64,000 nucleotides of DNA from Wandonia haliotis (GTDB taxonomy: Bacteria; Bacteroidota; Bacteroidia; Flavobacteriales_D; Crocinitomicaceae): NCBI RefSeq assembly GCF_039523435.1, contig NZ_BAAAFH010000022.1:992001-1056000 (forward strand), in the 5' to 3' direction. A program made the position numbers and the translations under genes. Shown one piece after another: positions 45,380 through 50,900 of this stretch. Numbering within the stretch: position 1 is the first letter of the stretch; the number at the start of each line of letters is the position of its first letter. The notes beneath the pieces were generated by a model that searched no databases, had not been told where the DNA came from, and worked only from the letters and a program-made list of their open reading frames with translations.

Positions 45380-45769
45380 TTATCCCTGTGCGTTTTTTGC
45401 TTCGATACTCAATGTAGCATGAGGAACCAGACGCAAACGTTCTTTTCGGATCAATTTTCCAGTCTGACGACAAATCCCATACGTTTTGTTTTCAATCCGT
45501 ACCAGCGCATTCTGAAGGTTCTGAATGAACTTTTCCTGACGGGCAGCCAATTGTGCCATTTCTTCCCTTGAAAGCGTCTCTGAACCGTCTTCCATCATGT
45601 TGAAGCTACGACCCGTATCATCTGTTCCGTGATCATCGCTATGCGACAACGATCCCTTTAACAATTCCAGATCCACTTTCGCTTCTTCAAGCTTATCCAT
45701 GATTATTTGTCTGAACTCCTCAAGTTCAGCATCCGAATATCTTGTCTTCTCTTTATTCTCTTTTGCCAT
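45380..45769 (-). CDS. TraR/DksA-family protein, zinc-finger cysteines mostly lost
   Basis: A 129-residue protein. The ATG at 45769 (MAKENKEKTRYSDAELEEF) is chosen over one 48 bp upstream. The long coiled-coil N-terminus and the tail YGICRQTGKLIRKERL-RLVPHATLSIEA match the DksA/TraR C4 zinc-finger family, but only the first of four zinc cysteines remains, as seen in many Bacteroidota relatives. It may act on RNA polymerase through the secondary channel; this is inferred from family. It is upstream of lspA and probably co-transcribed with it. Confidence 0.85.
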   Translation of the reverse strand: MAKENKEKTRYSDAELEEFRQIIMDKLEEAKVDLELLKGSLSHSDDHGTDDTGRSFNMMEDGSETLSREEMAQLAARQEKFIQNLQNALVRIENKTYGICRQTGKLIRKERLRLVPHATLSIEAKNAQG

Positions 45770-45881
45770 AACCAACCCGATTAACTTCTTATAATAGGTA
45801 ATTTTGAAAAAGAACAAATATAATAGAATTTCGTTTCAAACGAAGTTAAACTTTGAATGCACCGCATAATAGTTATTCACA

Positions 45882-45889
45882 TATCTTTG
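45882..45889 (+). promoter_or_regulatory. Putative nitroreductase -7 element, leaderless position
   Basis: TATCTTTG ends 5 nt before the chosen ATG at 45895, so the message would begin at or beside the start codon. Confidence 0.4.
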
Positions 45890-45894
45890 CAAAG

Positions 45895-46536
45895 ATGGAA
45901 AACAGAACAATTGTTGATGCACTTCAATGGAGATATGCCTGCAAGAAGTTTGATCCCGGAAAGATAATTCCCGAAGACACTTTTCAGCGCATACTTCAGG
46001 CGCTTAATCTGACACCAACTTCTATGGGGATGCAACTTATGAAGTTTCTGGTAGTCCAAAATACAGAAGTCCGGAAAGCACTTGTTCCGCATGCTTATAA
46101 CCAACATCAAATAACGGATTGTTCTCACTTACTCGTGCTTTGCCGCGAAAGTCATGTAACTCAGGATTTCATTGACGAATACGTCAATCGTTCCGCCAGG
46201 ATACGCAATCAGGATGTTAACTCCTCTAAAATCAAAGGATTCAAAAAGATGTTAGAATCTGCAAACCTGATGAGTGAAAATGATCGCGTAAAATGGATGA
46301 GTAGTCAGGTGTATATTGCCCTGGGTGTCTTATTGACGGCCTGTGCCGTTGAACAAGTGGACGCATGCCCTATGGAAGGTTTCGTACCTCAGGAATTTGA
46401 TCGCATTCTCAAATTACGGGAAAAGGGACTTAAAAGTATTGTTGTTGTTCCTCTTGGTTATCGTCACGAAGAAGATCCTTATCAGCATCTGCCCAAAGTG
46501 CGTAGAGAACTTGACACAATTGTAGAATACATCTGA
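45895..46536 (+). CDS. Nitroreductase-family NAD(P)H-dependent oxidoreductase
   Basis: A 213-residue FMN enzyme. The ATG at 45895 starts MENRTIVDALQWRYACKKFDPGK, the classic nitroreductase opening (WRY-A-KKFD). It has LNLTPTSMGMQLMKFLVV for FMN binding and the late segment ACPMEGFVPQEFDRIL followed by VVVPLGYRHEEDPY. The family reduces nitroaromatics, quinones or flavins; NfsB-like is most probable but the physiological substrate is unknown. The next gene starts 1 bp after its stop. Confidence 0.92.
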   Translation: MENRTIVDALQWRYACKKFDPGKIIPEDTFQRILQALNLTPTSMGMQLMKFLVVQNTEVRKALVPHAYNQHQITDCSHLLVLCRESHVTQDFIDEYVNRSARIRNQDVNSSKIKGFKKMLESANLMSENDRVKWMSSQVYIALGVLLTACAVEQVDACPMEGFVPQEFDRILKLREKGLKSIVVVPLGYRHEEDPYQHLPKVRRELDTIVEYI

Positions 46537-46537
46537 T

Positions 46538-47584
46538 ATGCAATTACCATCGGTATTTAAGCTTTCTGATCGTCCTGAACCCGGAATTATTGAGTTACTT
46601 AAGGCAACCCGCCTGGGAACAAAAGGCGCTACTTACAGACACCTCGATACGGAAAAACGAATCAACGAGCTTGTTACTCCTCTTTTTTTGTACATACAAC
46701 GCAGAGAAAAGGTTCTTGGAAATATTACATTCTGCAGGAGGAGTCTTCCGACATCCGTAAATGTGTTTTATATCCGTTACTTTGCATTTGACAGGAAATG
46801 GAGTGCCTCCGAAGAACAGGAAAAAGAGCAAAAAAACTCACTCTTCAAAAAAGGGCTTGACCAGTTCTTCCAGGCAGCGTTCGAAGGACAATTTACACCT
46901 ACTCCTGATTTGTTTTATGCCTATATCGAGCCGAACAATACTCGCTCGCTGTGGATGGCTAAGAATTTCAATTTTCAAACACATACACAAATTGTCACCT
47001 GGTCTATGAGCAGGAACTTTCCCAGACATCATAAACAAGTAAGGTTATTAACAACCGGTGAAAAAGAGCAGTATCACCAACTACTGACCGAACAATATCG
47101 TGAATACGCACTCTTCTTTCCGCACCATACATTGAAAGACAATCCAATAATAGGTTACTTTGAAGGGACCTCTCTCATAGCTGCATGCAAAATACATGAA
47201 GTAAACTGGCAGATCATACGTCTCCCCGGGAAAAATGGCAAACTCCTTACCCAGGTACTCCCTTTTATTCCTTTTGTCAATAGAATTATTCGTCCCTCTC
47301 ACCACAGATTTCTTGCAGCAGAAGGTCTGGTATCTCTCAAAAAAGACCCAACAATTATAGCATCACTTCTACAGAGTGCACTGGCCATTACAAAAACGAA
47401 CTTACTATTGACCTGGTATGACGAAAAGGATATTTTTGCTCAGTCTCTTTATCCTCACATCAAAAGGGGGCTTGCGAACTATCTCCTTCCCAAACAAAAC
47501 GTCGCTCTGGTAACAAAAGAACGAGAGCCCGGTAACCTTTCTACAAACACCCCCTGTTATGTTTCTGCTTTCGATCTTATTTAG
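46538..47584 (+). CDS. Unrecognised protein, possibly GNAT-like
   Basis: A 348-residue cytoplasmic protein starting 1 bp after the nitroreductase stop, so co-translated with it. An N-terminal region ending at about residue 165 has the look of an acetyltransferase: strands LGNITFCRRSLPTSVNVFYIRYFAFD, then YAYIEPNNTRSLWMAKNFNFQ, like the GNAT N-xx-S-xxL-xx-xF motif. The C-terminal half may be a second, degenerate copy. I do not claim a substrate. Confidence 0.55.
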   Translation: MQLPSVFKLSDRPEPGIIELLKATRLGTKGATYRHLDTEKRINELVTPLFLYIQRREKVLGNITFCRRSLPTSVNVFYIRYFAFDRKWSASEEQEKEQKNSLFKKGLDQFFQAAFEGQFTPTPDLFYAYIEPNNTRSLWMAKNFNFQTHTQIVTWSMSRNFPRHHKQVRLLTTGEKEQYHQLLTEQYREYALFFPHHTLKDNPIIGYFEGTSLIAACKIHEVNWQIIRLPGKNGKLLTQVLPFIPFVNRIIRPSHHRFLAAEGLVSLKKDPTIIASLLQSALAITKTNLLLTWYDEKDIFAQSLYPHIKRGLANYLLPKQNVALVTKEREPGNLSTNTPCYVSAFDLI

Positions 47585-47690
47585 AAGTATTTAAGCTCTC
47601 AAACCGGCTATCTTTTTCATTCTCCTATTTTTTTCTGCAAAATTGGTATTCAGCAAAATACTTTCTATATTGTTGCAAAATTCACTACAA

Positions 47691-48131
47691 ATGGCTACAG
47701 TATTCGAAACAAGACTTATTGGAAATATTGGGAAAGATGCAGCCGTCCGTCACATGGATCGCGGCGTAGTAGCAATCAATTTTCCTGTCGCACACAACAA
47801 GAACTGGAGAGACAAACGCACCGGTGAAGCAAAAACCAAAACTACGTGGGTAAATTGTACGATTTGGAAGAAAGAAGGAGCCAATATGCGGATTCTTGAT
47901 TTTCTCAAGAAAGGAACGCTTGTCGAATTGGTCGGAACACCTTTTGCAAAAGCCTATCTTCAGGATGATGAATCCATTAAAACGGAAATTCGCCTCAATG
48001 TGTCCAAGACTAATATACTCCGGCCTGCAAAAACAGATGATAACGACGGTTATGATTACGACGACAGTGATGATGACGACTACGGAGATTACAACGATTC
48101 AGAAGATGATTTTTCTTTTGATAGCATCTAA
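47691..48131 (+). CDS. ssb: Single-stranded DNA-binding protein
   Basis: Binds and protects single-stranded DNA. The 146-residue protein starts at the ATG at 47691; the longer frame begins with a non-canonical codon and adds an unrelated leader. The OB-fold is clear: MATVFETRLIGNIGKDAAVR, VVAINFPVAHNKNW, TTWVNCTIWKKEGA, FLKKGTLVELVGTPFAKAYLQ. A very acidic linker (about 15 Asp in 30 residues) follows, but the end reads SFDSI and not the usual DDLPF/DDDIPF partner-binding tip. It may be a second SSB in this genome. Confidence 0.93.
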   Translation: MATVFETRLIGNIGKDAAVRHMDRGVVAINFPVAHNKNWRDKRTGEAKTKTTWVNCTIWKKEGANMRILDFLKKGTLVELVGTPFAKAYLQDDESIKTEIRLNVSKTNILRPAKTDDNDGYDYDDSDDDDYGDYNDSEDDFSFDSI

Positions 48132-48204
48132 TTGATTTACAGAAGCATCCTAAATATTTTTTTATTTTTTTGTCAGAAATTATTTTTTTGACTGATTTTT
48201 TCTC

Positions 48205-48212
48205 TATATTTG
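48205..48212 (+). promoter_or_regulatory. tRNA-Asn -7 element
   Basis: TATATTTG matches TAnnTTTG, 38 bp before the tRNA. A TTG lies at 48188-48190, but the 14-nt spacing is short. Confidence 0.5.
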
Positions 48213-48217
48213 CACTC

Positions 48218-48233
48218 GCTAATGAAAATTAGC
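48218..48233 (+). repeat. Small hairpin in the tRNA-Asn 5' leader
   Basis: GCTAAT and ATTAGC form a perfect 6-bp stem around a GAAA tetraloop, 17 bp before the mature tRNA start. It may help fold or process the precursor. Confidence 0.5.
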
Positions 48234-48250
48234 AGTGTTGAAATCAACAC

Positions 48251-48324
48251 TCCTCCTTAGCTCAGTTGGTTAGAGCATCTGACTGTTAATCAGAGGGTCC
48301 TTGGTTCGAGCCCAAGAGGGGGAG
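48251..48324 (+). tRNA. tRNA-Asn (anticodon GTT)
   Basis: A complete 74-nt cloverleaf. The acceptor stem TCCTCCT pairs with AGGGGGA (one G-T), D arm GCTC/GAGC, anticodon stem TCTGA/TCAGA around CTGTTAA (anticodon GTT), variable loop GGGTC, T stem CTTGG/CCAAG around TTCGAGC. Discriminator base is G; CCA is not fully encoded. Its 3' half is duplicated twice downstream. Confidence 0.98.
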
Positions 48325-48327
48325 CCT

Positions 48328-48360
48328 AAAAAAAGCGAGTGTGAAAGCATTCGCTTTTTT
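48328..48360 (+). terminator. Terminator of tRNA-Asn, unit 1
   Basis: AAAAAAGCGAGTG pairs with CATTCGCTTTTTT (13 positions, one G-T) around a 6-nt loop and ends in T-residues, directly after the tRNA. It stands between the tRNA and the nuclease ORF, only 14 bp before the latter's ATG. Confidence 0.88.
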
Positions 48361-48374
48361 CGTTTTACCTAACA

Positions 48375-48662
48375 ATGGAACACTTTGTTTACATACTACA
48401 ATCACATAAACTTAATCGATTCTATATCGGAGAGACGGTTAATCTGGAAAACAGACTTCAACAACATTACGATAAAACCTATGGAAAGAATAAATATACT
48501 GCCAAGGCAGATGACTGGGCGGTCTACTTTTCCATAACATGTTCTTCAAAAAATCAGGCAAAAGCTATTGAACGACACATCAAGAAAATGAAAAGCAAAG
48601 TTTATATTCAAAACCTAAAAAATAACCCCAGTCTGATAACAGAGTTATTAGCGAAATATTAA
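48375..48662 (+). CDS. GIY-YIG endonuclease-domain protein, copy 1
   Basis: A 95-residue protein that is one GIY-YIG domain and nothing else: VYI at 5-7, YIG at 17-19, catalytic Arg27 (NLENRLQQH), Glu66 (AIERHIKK) and a terminal NNP (83-85). It resembles the small UvrC-N-like/YhbQ nucleases. Metal-dependent DNA nicking or cutting is expected but unproven. There is no separate DNA-binding domain. It lies 14 bp after the tRNA-Asn terminator. Its tail is followed at once by a copy of the tRNA 3' half, so it is part of a tandem unit. Confidence 0.93.
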   Translation: MEHFVYILQSHKLNRFYIGETVNLENRLQQHYDKTYGKNKYTAKADDWAVYFSITCSSKNQAKAIERHIKKMKSKVYIQNLKNNPSLITELLAKY

Positions 48663-48664
48663 AA

Positions 48665-48723
48665 ATCTACTGTTAATCAGAGCCCCGATAATCGGGGTTG
48701 GTTCGAGCCCAAGAGGGGGAGCC
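48665..48723 (+). pseudogene. tRNA-Asn 3'-half copy with palindromic insert, copy 2
   Basis: ATCT-ACTGTTAATCAGAG (one G missing relative to the tRNA anticodon stem), then CCCCGATAATCGGGG in place of the tRNA's GGTCC, then TTGGTTCGAGCCCAAGAG and GGGGAGCC, identical to the tRNA 3' end. There is no 5' half, so it cannot be a working tRNA. Confidence 0.9.
48683..48697 (+). repeat. Palindrome in half-tRNA copy 2
   Basis: CCCCGAT-A-ATCGGGG is a perfect 7-bp inverted repeat around one base. It replaces the variable loop region of the tRNA copy. Confidence 0.9.
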
Positions 48724-48724
48724 T

Positions 48725-48757
48725 AAAAAAAGCGAGTGTGAAAGCATTCGCTTTTTT
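48725..48757 (+). terminator. Terminator copy, unit 2
   Basis: An identical copy of the tRNA-Asn terminator hairpin, 397 bp downstream of the first, placed after the half-tRNA and before nuclease copy 2. Confidence 0.8.
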
Positions 48758-48771
48758 CGTTTTACCTAACA

Positions 48772-49059
48772 ATGGAACACTTTGTTTACATACTACAATC
48801 ACATAAACTTAATCGATTCTATATCGGAGAGACGGTTAATCTGGAAAACAGACTTCAACAACATTACGATAAAACCTATGGAAAGAATAAATATACTGCC
48901 AAGGCAGATGACTGGGCGGTCTACTTTTCCATAACATGTTCTTCAAAAAATCAGGCAAAAGCTATTGAACGACACATCAAGAAAATGAAAAGCAAAGTTC
49001 ATATTCAAAACCTAAAAAATAACCCCAGTCTGATAACAGAGTTATTAGCGAAATACTAA
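48772..49059 (+). CDS. GIY-YIG endonuclease-domain protein, copy 2
   Basis: A near-identical tandem copy of the gene at 48375: 286 of 288 bases match. The only protein change is Tyr77 to His in KSKV-Y/H-IQN; a second change in the penultimate codon is silent. All GIY-YIG residues remain intact, so both copies could be active. The low divergence means either a recent duplication or ongoing gene conversion. Confidence 0.93.
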   Translation: MEHFVYILQSHKLNRFYIGETVNLENRLQQHYDKTYGKNKYTAKADDWAVYFSITCSSKNQAKAIERHIKKMKSKVHIQNLKNNPSLITELLAKY

Positions 49060-49061
49060 AA

Positions 49062-49119
49062 ATCTACTGTTAATCAGAGCCCCGATAATCGGGGTTGGTT
49101 CGAGCCCAAAAGGGGGAGC
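49062..49119 (+). pseudogene. tRNA-Asn 3'-half copy with palindromic insert, copy 3
   Basis: The same structure as copy 2, with the palindrome at 49080-49094, but two substitutions in the acceptor/T-arm part (CCCAAAAG and GAGCT where the tRNA has CCCAAGAG and GAGCC). No nuclease ORF follows. It marks the distal end of the array. Confidence 0.88.
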
Positions 49120-49121
49120 TT

Positions 49122-49154
49122 AAAAAAAGCGAGTGTGAAAGCATTCGCTTTTTT
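49122..49154 (+). terminator. Terminator copy, distal end of array
   Basis: A third copy of the tRNA-Asn terminator hairpin. Homology to the array stops about 10 bp later, after TTTTACCTA. Confidence 0.8.
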
Positions 49155-49231
49155 CATTTTACCTAGTAAAAACAACCATACTACCAGCCCCATAGATTTC
49201 CGGTTTTTCTCCCCTCAACACTTATTTTCCT

Positions 49232-49239
49232 TACCTTTG
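49232..49239 (+). promoter_or_regulatory. Putative -7 element for the SCO-like gene
   Basis: TACCTTTG matches TAnnTTTG, 17 bp before the ATG at 49257. No clear -33 element is seen. Confidence 0.45.
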
Positions 49240-49256
49240 TAGAAAACGGATTTGTT

Positions 49257-49931
49257 ATGAAAAAAGTCGTTTGGATCTTCGCTGTAATTTTTGTCGTAGC
49301 CCTTGGAATTGCTTACAAAATGAACCTCGATCAGGCAAAAAAGCAAGAACACGTTCTAAAAGTTTACAACCCAATTGATATCATTGAAAAAAGTCTTGTC
49401 GACAGTACCCTTTTACGAAAAGGATATGGTCATACCATCGGTGATTTTTCTTTTACCAATCAGTATGGAGAGACCATTACCCAAGCAGATATCAAAGAGA
49501 AAATATTTGTAGCTGATTATTTTTTCACTACCTGCGGCTCTATCTGCCCTAAAATGACAGCACAAATGACTCGTGTACAGGGTGCTTTTCTCAATAATCC
49601 TGATGTTATGATTCTCAGCCACACGGTATGGCCTGAAGTAGATACAGTGGAACAGATGTTGCGTTACGCTAAGGAAAAAGGTGTTCGTAAAGGAAAATGG
49701 CATCTACTGACCGGAGACAAAGAACACTTATATGAATTAGCCAGAAAGTCTTACTTTGTCTTAAAACCAACTGAGGCTGAGGATGTAGGTGACGGAGAAA
49801 GTGATTTTATTCACACCAACAACTTTGTTCTTGTTGACAAAAAACGTCGTATCCGCGGATATTACGACGGAACATCTTCTGAAGAAGTAGATCATCTCAT
49901 CCGGGATATTAAAATTCTATTGGACGAATAA
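49257..49931 (+). CDS. SCO1/SenC-family copper chaperone-like protein
   Basis: A 224-residue membrane-anchored thioredoxin-fold protein. An N-terminal anchor (VWIFAVIFVVALGIAY) is followed by the SCO domain with the copper motif CGSICP (Cys93, Cys97) and the distal His186 in DFIHTNNFVLVD. These are the three SCO1 copper ligands. It probably helps to insert copper into cytochrome oxidase or acts as a thiol reductase in the periplasm. The Rieske-type gene begins 9 bp later, which suggests a joint redox function. Confidence 0.92.
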   Translation: MKKVVWIFAVIFVVALGIAYKMNLDQAKKQEHVLKVYNPIDIIEKSLVDSTLLRKGYGHTIGDFSFTNQYGETITQADIKEKIFVADYFFTTCGSICPKMTAQMTRVQGAFLNNPDVMILSHTVWPEVDTVEQMLRYAKEKGVRKGKWHLLTGDKEHLYELARKSYFVLKPTEAEDVGDGESDFIHTNNFVLVDKKRRIRGYYDGTSSEEVDHLIRDIKILLDE

Positions 49932-49940
49932 CTTCTCAGT

Positions 49941-50288
49941 ATGTTTTCCGATAAAACCAAACGATACAAACTAAGTGATTCCCGACAATCTTTTCTTGCA
50001 TCATTTGCACAGGATGGAGAATTAGTCATTCGTTTGGGATTCGGGGAGGTTTTGTTTGTACGAGCCGGTTCTTCCGTTTATGCTTTTCGTAATAAATGTC
50101 CGCATCAAAATAAGCCCCTTAATGGATGTACTATCCGGGAAGGATCTGTTATCTGCCCCTGGCATAAGTATCAATTCAATCTGGAAAATGGAAGAGGTCA
50201 TGGGTTGTATCTTGAAACCTACCCTCTGCTTGAAACAGAAGAAGGTTTTTTCCTGGAACGCACATATTTTAGCTGGTTCGGGGAATAA
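49941..50288 (+). CDS. Rieske [2Fe-2S] protein
   Basis: A 115-residue single-domain Rieske ferredoxin-like protein. The cluster ligands are clear: Cys53 and His55 (CPHQNKPL), Cys72 and His75 (CPWHKYQF). There is no signal peptide or TM, so it is cytoplasmic, unlike the bc1-type Rieske protein, and closer to the small subunits of oxygenases or nitrite reductase. Partner unknown. It is the second gene after the SCO-like protein and is followed by a terminator. Confidence 0.92.
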   Translation: MFSDKTKRYKLSDSRQSFLASFAQDGELVIRLGFGEVLFVRAGSSVYAFRNKCPHQNKPLNGCTIREGSVICPWHKYQFNLENGRGHGLYLETYPLLETEEGFFLERTYFSWFGE

Positions 50289-50320
50289 AAAAATCCCGAA
50301 GTAAAATACCCGGGATTTTT
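50289..50320. terminator. Bidirectional rho-independent terminator
   Basis: AAAAATCCCG pairs perfectly with CGGGATTTTT around a 12-nt loop, between the convergent Rieske and outer-membrane-type genes. Confidence 0.9.
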
Positions 50321-50336
50321 ATACAAATATTTACTA

Positions 50337-50831
50337 TTACTTAAACGTATAACGCGCTGTCAGACCAACCCTGGCATAATCCGGGTAGACACTCCATGGA
50401 ACAATTGGCAGACGGGGTCCTAAATCAAACGCCAGATTCAATGGAATATTCGGGAACGTGTATTCCAAACCTCCGAAGATACTTACCCCGGTTGAAAAAT
50501 AGCCATGCTTGTATCCTGAAACCGGATGATATGTCCCTCTGTTATAGAAAAAACCAACATCAGCAGCAGCTCCCAGATACCATCTCATTCCTGATGGTTT
50601 CGGAATATCGAAATGATACATTCCTGCAAAATCAATCGCAGCAGATCTCCACCCTGCCCCGGCATTCAACTCTATTGCCCACGCAGCCCCCAAATTATGC
50701 TTTAAAGTAAAGTTGACATTATTAGGAAATCCTAACCTTACTCCGATTGCCGTTTTATAAGGCTGTGCGTAAGAAACAAACGAAAAAGCTAATGCAATAA
50801 CAACTGTTAAACTCAAATTTCTAATTTTCAT
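50337..50831 (-). CDS. Small outer-membrane beta-barrel-like protein
   Basis: A 164-residue exported protein: signal peptide MKIRNLSLTVVIALAFSFVSYAQ, then alternating short amphipathic strands with Gly and Tyr/Phe pairs (WAIELNAGAGWRS; RWYLGAAADVGFFY; FGGLEYTFP) ending in RVGLTARYTFK. Such ends, close to a terminal aromatic, are typical of outer-membrane barrels; an 8-strand barrel would fit the length. No specific function. Confidence 0.75.
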   Translation of the reverse strand: MKIRNLSLTVVIALAFSFVSYAQPYKTAIGVRLGFPNNVNFTLKHNLGAAWAIELNAGAGWRSAAIDFAGMYHFDIPKPSGMRWYLGAAADVGFFYNRGTYHPVSGYKHGYFSTGVSIFGGLEYTFPNIPLNLAFDLGPRLPIVPWSVYPDYARVGLTARYTFK

Positions 50832-50900
50832 ACTTTTACTTTTTTATCTAACAAAAATCTGAGTAGTTTGGTTCGGAAGCCTGCTTCAAAAATAACAAAT

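Larger units (their letters stand above)
48282..49164 (+). repeat. Tandem 397-bp array: tRNA 3' half + terminator + GIY-YIG gene
   Basis: The array begins inside tRNA-Asn. Sequence from TTGGTTCGAGCCC (48301, 48698, 49095) through the terminator and nuclease gene recurs with an exact period of 397 bp. Unit 1 uses the genuine tRNA; unit 2 is almost identical; a third, partial unit has only the half-tRNA and terminator and diverges after about 49164. The first two nuclease copies differ at 2 of 288 positions. Confidence 0.95.

Noticed and set aside
45380..45769. DksA/TraR-like protein as a damaged gene because of missing zinc cysteines
   Set aside because: The frame is intact, the rest of the C-terminal motif is well kept, and Bacteroidota relatives commonly lack these cysteines.
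47896..48135. Second ORF in ssb rich in Met and Thr
   Set aside because: It is the frame-shifted reading of the Asp-rich SSB linker; the repeats ATGAC/GATGA create the Met/Thr runs.
48665..49119. Half-tRNA copies as additional functional tRNA-Asn genes
   Set aside because: They have no acceptor 5' strand, D arm or intact anticodon stem, and the variable loop is a palindrome; they cannot fold as tRNAs.
48282..49164. The 397-bp repeat array as a CRISPR array
   Set aside because: There are only two to three long units that contain a gene, with no short repeats and unique spacers, and no cas genes nearby.
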